A stretch of 64,000 nucleotides of DNA, taken from assembly GCA_958510825.1 (NCBI GenBank), contig OY294050.1, positions 4,441,340 through 4,505,339 on the forward strand. Direction: 5' to 3'. Source of the stretch: Brachypterus glaber (lineage: Eukaryota; Arthropoda; Insecta; Coleoptera; Kateretidae). The notes below the pieces were generated by a model. That model was not told the DNA's origin, made no database searches, and saw only the letters and a list, made by a program, of their open reading frames with translations. This document shows positions 33,834-44,581 of the stretch, piece by piece. How positions within the stretch are numbered: the stretch's first letter is position 1; each line of letters opens with the position of its first letter. Position numbers and translations under genes: made by a program.

Positions 33834-34526
33834 TATAGATGTTATATTAACTTTATTAACCGTTGGATAGTGAATAAATTATTCAATCCCACAGTTTTTG
33901 TTTAAACTTTTGATAATTTAGTATAATTTCTAAATATTAGCTTTGTTCGGGATACGCTAGAATCAGTTCTGGACTACTGTTTATTGGTTATTTAAAGTCA
34001 CATGGTAATAAGGATTAAACCTCCATTGGTCAGAACCAGTTCTGAACAGTTCTGAACTCGAATCCCGAACAAGCCTATTACAATTTAAGAATGGATAGGA
34101 AATTTTGAAAGTTATTGAAATAAAGTTTTTTTATACCATGTTCAGTATCAACTCAGTTAGGAGATTTTCTAGCCAAAAAGTTTAAAAATTGATAGTTATA
34201 AAAAAACAATATGGTTTGATATGAAGTTCTGGCGGTTAATGAGTTTGGAAAAATAGGGTTTTGAGCAGAGGAAACTTCGCTAGAAGTAGGTAAGTATAAT
34301 AATGTATTATTATGATATATTTGCCCTCAAAATTAGGTTTTGTCGAAGTCTACGAGGGTCAAGCTAAAATATATTTTTTTCGCAATTATGTAACTCTACA
34401 CCTAATATATCGAATTGGTCAATAATAGTATATTGTTTTACTACGAGGAAAAGTTAAGCTTTTTTTTCTAGTCTGTAGAATTTACGGACGACGCGAAGCG
34501 GAGTCCGGAAACTACAGACGACTTCG

Positions 34527-34530
<4 letters not shown>

Positions 34531-34561
<31 letters not shown>
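34531..34561. repeat. (TA)n microsatellite
   Basis: About 15 uninterrupted TA units. Confidence 0.9.
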
Positions 34562-34564
<3 letters not shown>

Positions 34565-35332
34565 AATATTAATTTTTGAATTAGTTGTAACGTCTTTATC
34601 TTAAAGATAAATTTCTAAAAAATAAAAGTAATATTTTTACGTCAGCGCCCAAGAGTCCAACCAACCTTATTTTAAACGAAATACTAAAGAAAATTTTTGT
34701 TAAACTTTTTATGTTAAGGGTTAAGTAATAATAAAATAACGCCTTATTACAAATTTTATCATTTCCTCTTGGTATTTTAATATTACAGGTCCAGAGAATC
34801 AAGTTTAGCGGCATTTAAAAGATTCTCAGTTTGCTGTAATATTTAAGTGACCCCTTAATCAAGTTATCCGGCTTATTCGAGTTATCCGATATTTCTCTAA
34901 AAATTTAATTAGTATTAGAACCAAATTAAGCCGTTTTTAAGTGAAATTACGTTAAAATTATTAGATTTATCTTAATTATCCGGCTTACCCGGCATTATCC
35001 GAGCGTCACATTGAAACCGGACCACCTTATGAATGGCCTCTTTAAGTTGCAAAAAGTTTCATCAAATTCCGTTCATTCGTTCCAAAGTTATGCGGGAATA
35101 AACATAAAAAAAACAAAGTCACACGTCGAATTGATAACCTCCTCCTTTTTGGAAGTCGGTTAAAAAATCAGCAAAGCCCTCGTATCTATATATTAGATAA
35201 GTTTTTAGAGATTTATCGCACCACGGAGGCGTTGTAAAATATATCTGCAGTATTTTTCTTCTAAACTCATGCTTATTAAAAATACACAGATATTTTTTTC
35301 AGCAAAATTTACCGTGACATAAACCAAATTTT

Positions 35333-35897
35333 ATTATCGAAACTATAACATACTAGTATGAAGAACAGCATACTACACACATTTTATTAGTTAACTACAA
35401 CAAACAATGACGTCACACTTACTATTCTTAGTAACCATGTACCCCTAGGTGGTTTGCTGGCATAGTAAGTATTTCTATCCTTTTCGAATCATATTTTTTC
35501 GACGAAGAAGAGGTTAGTGTTTTTGCGGAAGCCGGACTTATGTACAACATTATTTTGCCACTTTTGCAAGAATCTCGGCAAGAATGAATTCTATTGATAT
35601 TATTTTAAATAATCGTCAGATATCATTCGTGGATAATATAGATACGATAAACGAGTTAAATAAAAGTAAGTAATTTATAAGCTTTATGCAAAAATGTTCT
35701 TGCAAAGTTAGGGCAAGCCTAATTTTTTTCTTGTAGACCTCATTTTTGGTTTTCAATTTCAAATATCGCACAATAAACAACTCAATCAACTTTTTAACCT
35801 CGAAAAAGATTTTACTTTTACTTTTAACTATGACGTCATTTAAACAACACTCTTCAAACCATACTAGTATGTTATAGTTAAGATAATAAAATTTGGT
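35333..35897. mobile_element. MITE with 37-bp inverted ends (CATACTAGTATG)
   Basis: ACCAAATTTTATTATCGAAA...CATACTAGTATG at the left has its complement at 35860-35897 with few changes. 565 bp, non-coding. Confidence 0.8.
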
Positions 35898-36492
35898 TAT
35901 AGTTACACACAAATTATTATATTTTCGTAAATTTTTAGCAAGAAAATAAAAACACTTAAAATCAGTAATTTTTTAAACAATCACTCAAATTTAGTATTAA
36001 AAACAAAAAAAAATCATGAAAAGTCCCCAGGGTTTTTGAGTTATCGTATTGTCAAAACGTATCGAAGAGAGAGTATATTTCGCAGAAATAACATATTCTA
36101 TATGTTAAAACTTTTATAAAAATAATACAATACATATATTTAGTAGTATAACATATTTTTTTACCAATTTAAAACTTTCTGAACTCCTAAGTTAACGCAG
36201 AGTAGCAATATTAAAAGGTAATTTTGAGATTCACGGCCCTGTATGTAAAACCATTGGCGAAAAATTAATTAGTTATAATTAAATTAAATTAATTATAAAT
36301 AATTTTTCTTTACATTCATTTAAAGGTTTTATTTCAAAGATATCAGATATTTTCTGCCTCTAAAATCCGATAAGGCGTGTTTAAGATTTTCATCAGTTTC
36401 TCTTGGGATTTAAATGAAAAGGGTTGACCCTTTCAGGCTTAGCGGTATTACCAAGACCTTTCTAGGTCAAAAGTAAATCGATACAAATATAA

Positions 36493-37700
36493 GGGAGCCG
36501 GTCTTTACCTCGAAAGCAAATACCTCGAAAAAATTTACCTCAAAAGGACATTACCTCGAAAAGACATTACCTCGAAAAGACGATACCTTGAAAAAATTTA
36601 CATCGAAAGGACATTACATCGAAAAGTCGTTAGCTTGAAAGTACATTACCTCGAAAGATTTTACCTCGAACGGCTTTTACCTCGAAACGGGCTTTTTTTA
36701 TCTTTTATCTGTTTCTTTGCGATTATTGTATATTGTTTTTTGCTCATATTTTATAATTTATTGCTTAACGGGCAATTATTAGCTTTTAGTTTTAGTAAAT
36801 ATTTCAAAATGAATCGATTAAGCTATATCGAGAGTTCGCGAAAGATAAATTAGCGGTGTATAAAAACTTTGTTTGTTATAAAGATCGTGTGTACTAAGAC
36901 AAGTTTTTTTGGAAATTTGGAAAATATGGTGAAATTGCTTGCAAAGGCAAAAAAAAATTATTGTTAATTATTTTTTTTTATATAAAAATGTTGCTGTAGA
37001 TTTACTGACAGCTTTTTGATTATTTATGATTTCAAATACTTCCTTTTTGTATAATATACACATTTTGTGCCACCAAAAACGTTACTTTTTAAAAGGCTAT
37101 TACTCCTTTAATATTAAATTTAGGTGTTTTGGTGAAGAATACTTTTTTGCTCAGTTTTAAATGAAGAATCACCCTGCAGCATTAAAATTTTATTAATTCT
37201 TTTTTTGTTCCCCATTCAATATGTCTTCTTCGAAGGACTGTAGCCCCCTTAGGGCTCATTTGCGGACCAACCTTTGTAGGATTTTTTTTATTTTTGGATG
37301 TAGAATCTTTTAAGTTTTAGCATGCCAGTTATTGATTACCCTGTATCAATATATTGCTTTAAATACGTTTATCGCTGTTAAATGTACCTTCTTTTCATAA
37401 AAAAAAATTGTTTGGTTTGGGTTTCTATAATTTTCAAAGAATTATGTATTTTAGAGGTAATTTTTTATGCGAGGTAATGTCCGTTCGAGGTATTTTCTTT
37501 CGAGGTAATTTTCGTGCGAGGTAATGGGCCTTCGAGGTAACATGTTTTGAGGTAATGTCCGTTCGAGGTATTTTCTTTCGAGGTAATTTTCGTGCGAGGT
37601 AATGGGCCTTCGAGGTAACATGTTTTGAGGTAACGGTGTTCTAGGTAATTTTTTTCGAGGTTAAAAGTTTCGAGGTAATTGCTTGCGAGGTAAAGATCCC
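36493..37700. mobile_element. hAT-like non-autonomous element with TTACCTCGAAA arrays
   Basis: Ends GGGA...TCCC are flanked by a perfect 8-bp duplication AAATATAA (36485-36492 and 37701-37708). About 12 copies of TTACCTCGAAA or a variant fill the left 200 bp, and about 16 copies of the complement (TTCGAGGTAA) fill the right 240 bp. A 78-bp unit in the right array is repeated twice in tandem (from 37471 and 37549). Arrays of subterminal motifs are known transposase-binding sites in hAT elements; the class assignment is an inference. Confidence 0.75.
37068..37343 (-). mobile_element. Half copy of the CAGGGTG family nested in the hAT-like element
   Basis: ACCAAAAACGTTACTTTTTA through CTTAGGGCTCATTTGCGGAC to ATTACCCTG matches one half of the element at 24170-24898. 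Confidence 0.65.
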
Positions 37701-38240
37701 AAATATAAAAATGTAATAGGGGGGCGCCAATTTTTAAAATTTAATTTAATTAGGAATAGAGAAACAAAACAAAAAAAACATAAAAAAATTTAAAATAAAA
37801 TAAAAGATATAAAAATAAAAATGTAATAGGGGGACGCCACCTTTTAAAATTTTATTGAATCAGGATATGCTAAATAACAATTATCCACAACTGATGCGTC
37901 AATGGGACACATGTATTTTAAATATGGGTAGAAGGAACTATAAAAAATATTGAAAGGAACTAATAAAAATATTTTTTAATTGAAATTAATATATCAATAT
38001 ATATTCACAAAACGTAAAATATTACACAATTTGATTCGTCCGTAAACAATATTAATCGCATGCGATGAATATTAAAATTATAATAAATGTCTTTTAAAAA
38101 AGAATAAAATTTAAAAATAGATTCATTCATGAAAAAAGTTGTAAGTCCATCCTTTTAAATCATAACTCTGTAGCGTAAATTAAAGAAATCATCCTGTATT
38201 TAGAGGAGCCTCTGATACACACACACAAATCATAGGAGAA

Positions 38241-38485
38241 TTCGCTCAGCGGTCTAAGGCATCGATATAGCATTGACACTGATCGTGAGTTCAAACCTCA
38301 CTGGCGCCGATTGCCTTTTTCAGTTAATTAATAATTGAAATTTGGCGAAGGCGTACTCCCTAGATATATTGGTTCGAAAGTCAATTAAAGCCGGTGGTTC
38401 CCTCTACTACTAGCCCACACAAGTCCTGGACTTAGGGGATGCTTAATTAAGTAGGATAGTACGAGGTTAAAAACAAACATAAACA
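38241..38485 (+). mobile_element. tRNA-derived SINE, copy 2
   Basis: Box A-like TCGCTCAGCGGTCTAAGGC and box B-like GAGTTCAAACCTC. The body is the same as in the 31086 copy but the tRNA-like head differs. The tail is AAAACAAACATAAACATAAA. Confidence 0.8.
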
Positions 38486-38654
38486 TAAACAAAAAATAAT
38501 ATCTTCATCCAACAAATAGGAATTATATACCAACACTGTAAAAAGTCAACTGAATATTCAGTTACAAATGGATAGGAAATCGGAAGTTGTTCTCCTATGC
38601 AATTGTACTTTAATTTTTGTTAAAAACACGCAACATTTCATGTCCATCATTATA

Positions 38655-39370
38655 CAGGGTTATTCAGAAAAAAGTTCGAGTAATTTGAAAGATGATTCTA
38701 CGTTAAAAAATATGAAAAGAAGTTCCTAAAATGGTTGGTCCGGAAATGAGCCCTAAGGGAGTTGCGGCCCTTCGAAGATGGACATATTGAATGGGGAACG
38801 AAAAAAGCACCAATAGAATTTTAATGCTGCAGGGCAATTCTTCACTTGAAACTAAGCAAAAAAGTATTCTTTACCAAAACACCTAATTTAATATTAAAGG
38901 AATTATGTCGTTTAAAAAGTAACATTTTTAGTGGCACAAAATGTTACTTCCTCTTAACTGCATTTTTTTTGAAAACGGTTGATTCTACAGTGTTACACTA
39001 TATGACATTTTTTATGTATTTTTACTCAGGAAATCTATATTTATTACAAAAAATCAACAAAAAATTACACATAAAAAAGTTTGGGGCAAAAATGTGTTAA
39101 GCCTTACATATATTTTTCCGTCTAGGCACGCCTCTGGATAAATTCAAAAAAATAAATCAACAAACTTGTTGCCCTTATTAATACTACTATACATGAAAAA
39201 GATCGTCGCTTTAGCTTAAAGGGTACCAGAGTTATTATTTTTATTACAATTTTAAAGGGCCGTAGCTCCCTTAGGGTCATTTACGGACCAACCTTTATAT
39301 GAACTTTTTTGGCATTTTTCAATGTAGAATCACCTCTTAAATGTAGGCATGACTGTTACTGATCACCCTG
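38655..39370. mobile_element. CAGGGTG foldback family, copy 3
   Basis: CAGGGTTATTCAGAAAAAAG at the left and CTGTTACTGATCACCCTG at the right, with TA at both edges. The interior matches copies 1 and 2. Confidence 0.7.
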
Positions 39371-39399
39371 TATATTGATTTTTTTTATAGCAAACAATA

Positions 39400-40421
39400 A
39401 CTCCTATTGTTGCAATAGAAATAAAAAGCAATGATTTCACTTGAAAGCCACATTGTAAGCTTCTGGAAATATTTAAAAGGTTCACAATCGTCCTTTGGGA
39501 AAAAACGGACCTCTTAATGGATTTGCTTTAATTTTTCATGATCAAAAAGGCTATCAGTAAAGGAATGTTTAAGATTTTTTCGCAGTTTTATTTAAGCCTC
39601 TAGGCATTAAGTTAATGGCAAGCGTCATTTTTAATTTACGTATAATTTAAACGTAATATGATAGCTAAAACAATTATGTTAATCTAAACTACACAAGAAA
39701 AAATAACAACTTGAAATAAATTTATTGTTTGCCTAAACCATACACTGATAGAACACTAGCGTAATTAATAACGTAATTAGGTTATAGTAAACAACAATAT
39801 ATAGTTGTATATGCGCCAACCAGCGCCAACCACTATATATTTATTTATTTATTTATTCATTTATACTCTTCACAGCGACCTTTACAAAAAGGTATTTAAT
39901 GCCAGAGAGTGTTTATTTCTACATTAAATTTTAATCGGTACAAGATTCTGACAGCTTCTTAATCTTCATCACAAAATTTTTAGCAATTTTTCGGTTGACC
40001 ATATCCCATGCTCGATTAGGTACTACCTAATATTCTCATTTTGTATGAAAAACCAATATAAATATTTGTATATATTAAATAAAATATAAAATTATAAAAA
40101 AAATACTGACTGACGACTTTGACATTGACATTTTTATTGAATACAACAACAAAAAAGTAAACGTGTTCAGTATTTACATACGAGCGCAGTTCTTTGATTT
40201 ACAACAACAAGCTGTTAATCGATCAGGTTTTGCTTTGTCGCGTAGAGATGCTAGCAGAGCCTGTTGGAAGAGACGTGGGAATGTCACGGACTGCGTACAA
40301 GAAAGAAAGAGAAAGTATTCAGAGGAAGAAATATAGGCGGTACGAGTACCTCTAACAACTGGTGAATTCAGCCGCGTGGTTTGGGTGGCGTGTCCATATT
40401 TAAAAACGCACGTCTCTTGTA
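39400..40421. other. Intergenic, with a GC-richer island at 40090-40420
   Basis: No open frame of note. The segment from about 40165 to 40400 (GCAGTTCTTTGATTTACAAC...GGAATGTCACGGACTGCG) is compositionally unlike its neighbours and could be an untranslated exon or promoter, possibly of the downstream Gyc88E gene. There is no direct evidence for this. Confidence 0.3.
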
Positions 40422-40844
40422 CATGTACATGTAATGGAGATTTCTCCCGTTAGATTAGACAGGGTCAAAAGTTCTACCCAAAAAGGATAGAAGACATACA
40501 TACACTCCCACTTCCACCCAACCAAACAAATTCTGTATTTGTTCTTTGTTGAACAAATACAATATTTACTTGGCCGGGCGAAGAGTATTATTTTTATTAA
40601 AGAAATTACTGGCGCCATCTAAATTTTAGTAGAATTATTCTACAGATTCACATTAGCTATGTTCGTTCGTGCCGCTCACTGCTACACTTTCCGGCCAACA
40701 CAATAAATACTGTATTTGTTGTATGAAAAACAAATACAGTATTTATTTGGTTGGCTGGAAAGTGTAGCACTAATGAGATAGAGATAGGGTAGACGTCTTT
40801 TGTTTCATAATTCTAGTTGTAGAGAGCTCCATTACATGTACATG
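40422..40844 (+). mobile_element. Repeat family G, copy 1 (CATGTACATGTAATGGAG ends)
   Basis: Inverted ends CATGTACATGTAATGGAG / CTCCATTACATGTACATG. The interior includes ACAAATACAGTATTTATT inverted words and GGCCGGGCGA. A close direct copy without the outermost bases is at 62438-62837. Confidence 0.8.
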
Positions 40845-41762
40845 CTTATCGTTGGGTATACTTATGCACATACAAATTTTATCCCAAAATGCCTACTTTC
40901 AATATTTGGTTAAAACATTTATTAGAATCAGCTGATTGTCGCCATCTTTATTAATCATCCTTCCTCAAAAAACTATTATAGTGACAACAACGTTGTTGTA
41001 TTATTAAATAATATGAATCTACAATTTTAATAGTGTATTTAATATAACGTTATAATGTTTTAGAAAAATCGTAACAAACTTGTTTCAAAAACTTTTGGTT
41101 CTAATATTTTTAGATTTTTCTATATTATATTTGTATAATCAAGCGGAAAAGAGCCTCTTTCCACACTTGTTAGGAAAATAGCTTTACGTTTCAAATTAAT
41201 TGGGTGGCCAAGATTTTTTGCGAGGTGTGTACATGAAAAGTTATAAAATACCACAATAGCTACCTTTGACATACGATATCTTTAATGTCAAAGCGTCAAT
41301 GTTCCATATTCGCTTAGTGGGGTCTTTTATATATTTGTGATTTAGGTTTAGATTTGGACGAAAAATAACACTAAAACCTCTGAATAAAAGATTCCGTATA
41401 AATGATCCGTATAAGTTTATTGCAATTGAATAACGGCCATAAGTAAAGGTGTTTTTTTGTCTATAACTTATTGTTTTTCTACGTCAAGCAGGGCTGAACA
41501 GATCCAGCCCGGACCCGGGGAACTTTATTCCCGGACCTCTCGCCTCTAAAAAAAAATCTTAACCCTGTCAGAAAACAGAAAATTTTCGCCGCCGGGCCAC
41601 CTTGGGAGCCCGGGCCCCGTCTAAATGAAAGATGGCAAGTAGGTATTTGTACGGAGTATTTAAAATATCAAAAATAATACTAATTAACTTCTTAAAAAGA
41701 ACTACTCATTAAACTTGAAACAGATAATTATTTTTTTTTAATTGGTTTAAATGTTTGTATTA

Positions 41763-41912
41763 GGGAACGTTCAAGTATTACGTAACGCTCCTAGGGGGGG
41801 GGTCATTTTTGAGTGTTACGCCCATGTTAATGGTATAGGAAAATAGCGTTACAGGGGGGGGTGGGGGTCCAAAATGATCAAAATTTGCGTTACGTAATAC
41901 TTGAACGTTCCC
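41763..41912. mobile_element. PIF/Harbinger-like MITE, 150 bp, TTA duplication
   Basis: GGGAACGTTCAAGTATTACG at the left has an exact complement at the right, flanked by TTA on both sides (41760-41762, 41913-41915). The interior has long G runs. Confidence 0.85.
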
Positions 41913-41949
41913 TTAAGTATTTTTATATTTGCAACAAGTATATTTCTCC

Positions 41950-42338
41950 GCATGAAAGAAAGGGGGAGGAATCATTCGCGCTCTATTCTTTCCGTCAAGA
42001 GCTCGGCGGTTAATCCTCATCTTTTGAAAAACTACAATTTTAAGTATGTCACGTCTATTATAAATAGTCCCGACATAAAAATTTATAATAAATTACCCGA
42101 CAATGTAAAAATCTACACTACAAGCCTTTTAAACGTGTGGTAAGTTCAATGTTAAAGAGATTTTGGTTTTACTCCGTGGAGGAGTACATGGGCACTTCAC
42201 CGGAAATGTTAGTAAGTGTAATGTAATGTTTTTCTAAATTATTTAACTTATTTATTTATTTTTTATTCTATAAGCTGTTTTGTTCTGACCTGTGTAAAGT
42301 TTTTTTACTATAAGCACCAATAAATCTATCTATCTATA
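41950..42338 (+). pseudogene. 3' end of a CR1/Jockey-type non-LTR retrotransposon
   Basis: The frame up to 42143 includes IKIYNKLPDNVK, typical of the end of the reverse transcriptase ORF in this group. A frameshift follows. From 42122 another frame continues KPFKRVVSSMLKRFWFYSV, then EEYMG, to a TAA at 42224, matching the family's FYSVEEY terminus. The 3' UTR ends AATAAATCTATCTATCTA, a short tetranucleotide tail of the kind these elements carry. Truncated 5' and frameshifted, so inactive. Confidence 0.75.
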
Positions 42339-42469
42339 AGGCGTGCGTGCTTACAACGGGCCTCCCACTTGCACACACATTCCATACATATTTCCCTTAG
42401 CCTCAGATCCGTGCGTCAAACTATATCACAAATACTTTATATAAGATTATTTTCTTTGGGTGCACGACA

Positions 42470-43110
42470 AGTAAAAAATGCACTGCCCATTTTTCACCTC
42501 CGCGCTTGAAATGAATTTTTTTATTATCATATTCACTTTCAGCAACCTCAAAAACCCCAATATACCAATTTTCAAGAACCCCCCCCCTCGGAGGATGGAG
42601 TTAGAATTTTTTTGTTATCAGATTCACTTTCAGCAACCCAAAAGACTCCAAAAAGTCCAAATGTAAAAATTTAAATGAAATTTAAAAATATTTACCCCCT
42701 CATCCCCTCGGGGGTGGACTAAGAAAAAAAACTATACTATCTAATTCAATTTCAGCAACCTTAAAAAAACCCCTATATAGCAATTTTTAAATGTTTTCTA
42801 AAAAAAAATGTATTTTCCCCATTTGCGCCCCCTTACCGCAATCCACTAAATACAATCTCCAGCAAGAACTTTTGGTAACATACCTGTATGCCAAATTTCA
42901 AGTCTCTAGCTTAAAGTGTCCTTAAGTTATCGTGCTTACAAGATTTCCCGGACAGAAGACAGAACAACGGACCGACCAATCGACCGACAATTTTTTTTGC
43001 TCGAAATTAATTTAAATCGACATAAAACGTCCTAAAAATACGCAAAAAAAATATTTCAAAATTTATGCACCAATGCAAGGCTTTCTCGAAATTTTAAAAA
43101 AATTTAAAAT
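42470..43110 (+). repeat. Second copy of the CCCCTCGGGGGTGGA repeat element
   Basis: Same unit order as 8735-9420, including CACCTCCGCGC at the start and GTTATCGTGCTTACAAGATT near the end. Confidence 0.65.
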
Positions 43111-43429
43111 GGGACAACAATATTTCGCCCTTTATTCGCGTAAATAGACCTAGGTTAAATTTTATCATTCGATGCAAAGCCCAAGCATATTATGGTTATG
43201 TAACCAAACATTGTTCTTTAAACAAACACAGACAATCCTTGTGAGGGCTAATCCTTATTCAGAAAGCAAGGATTTCTAAAAGCAAAGCATTCAAAATGAA
43301 AATACTCCTTTTCAATGTCTTTTCAGCGAAATACTGCAATTTAGCATACTTAAATTCTGTTTCCAAAGGAAAATAGTTTAACTTAAACAGATTCCAATAT
43401 TGGCAATTACACTAGACAACACGGTTTCT

Positions 43430-43770
43430 TGCCCTGATTGCAGTCATATGTTTTTTGACTAATTTTAGGTCGCTGAGGCCGAATCTGGCCTCAGATTGTT
43501 TCTACTACCTCAGATTTCTGAGACAAAAGTGGTAAAAAAATCATTATTTTAGCCCTCGTTTGTTCTAAAATCATAGGAGATAAAAATATTCTGAGGACAA
43601 ATTTGGATTCGGCGACTCAATATTAGTTAAAAAATACCCAACTTAGATTATGGAAACTTAAATTCATAGGTAGAATAAGTAGGGATCCTAAGAAAAACAA
43701 AATAAAAAAAAATGATTCTGTGACACAACTAAGTAGGGGTGGGGGTTTAGGTGAGAGGTGCGTAAGGGGA
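43430..43770. repeat. Dispersed repeat shared (inverted) with 55300-55440
   Basis: GACTCAATATTAGTTAAAAAATACCC and TGTGACACAACTAAGTAGGG occur here. Their complements lie at about 55385-55410 and 55320-55340. Confidence 0.55.
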
Positions 43771-44455
43771 CAAGCTTAATGCCACGTACTCATGCCAAAA
43801 AGCATCACAAGGTGGTCAAAAATAAACTAAAAATATGTTACGTAATACGCTCCTTAAGCAATGAAGTGATATTTTTATGATATAAAGCCATTTAAAAAAG
43901 GAAGAAAAATAAGCAATATTGTTTTTTATAAATTATTTTTAAATTGGCATAATTGCCTGTACTAAAATTTTAAAAATAAGACGTGCTGGATTTTTTTAAG
44001 GTCAATTTTAGAATCTGTCCCTTTAAATTGATAAGAAAAATATATTTTTTGGGCTCGGGAAAAAAGTTTACGCTGTGTGCTTTAATTTTATTGCTTTTTT
44101 ATTTATTTACTTTTTACGAACAAACTAAGCAAAATAAAAAAATATATGTATAAATATTTTTGTAGAAAATTTTATAATCTATAAATTAAGTCCTATAAAA
44201 TTTTTACACTTTGATAGTTTTGCCACAAATAAGCAATTAATTAAACTTTGCTAACTTTAAGCTTTTTATATTTTTTTTGCTTACTGCGACAGTAGATCCT
44301 TCGCGTATAGATTTTTGAATTCCTCAGACTCGGATTCTACGCCCCCGAATCGGGGCAAAAAAAAGTTGAGATTTGTTGCCTAGTGTTATTGGTACAGGGA
44401 GAAACATTTTAAGTAAAAATTAGAATTAAAATCCAGTGCTGTGCTTGACACTCAA
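43771..44455. other. Intergenic AT-rich stretch
   Basis: No gene or defined repeat recognised. Confidence 0.35.
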
Positions 44456-44581
44456 CCCAAGTAACACAGTAGCTATAAAGTATCTCTTGCCGCTCTTTCG
44501 CAGCAAAATTACAGCCAAATGGCTGCAATTTTGCTGCAAAAGAGCGGTAAGAAATACTCTATAGCTAGTGTGTTACTTGGG
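44456..44581. mobile_element. Near-perfect 126-bp foldback (CCCAAGTAACACAGTAGC)
   Basis: The two ~60-bp arms run from CCCAAGTAACA to the central GCAAAATTACAGCCAAATGG / CTGCAATTTTGC and back. It is hairpin-shaped throughout with almost no loop. Confidence 0.8.

Noticed and set aside
36500..36690. CRISPR-like regular short repeats
   Set aside because: The repeats are 11 bp with irregular spacing and mirror copies at the other end; this is a eukaryotic transposon subterminal array.
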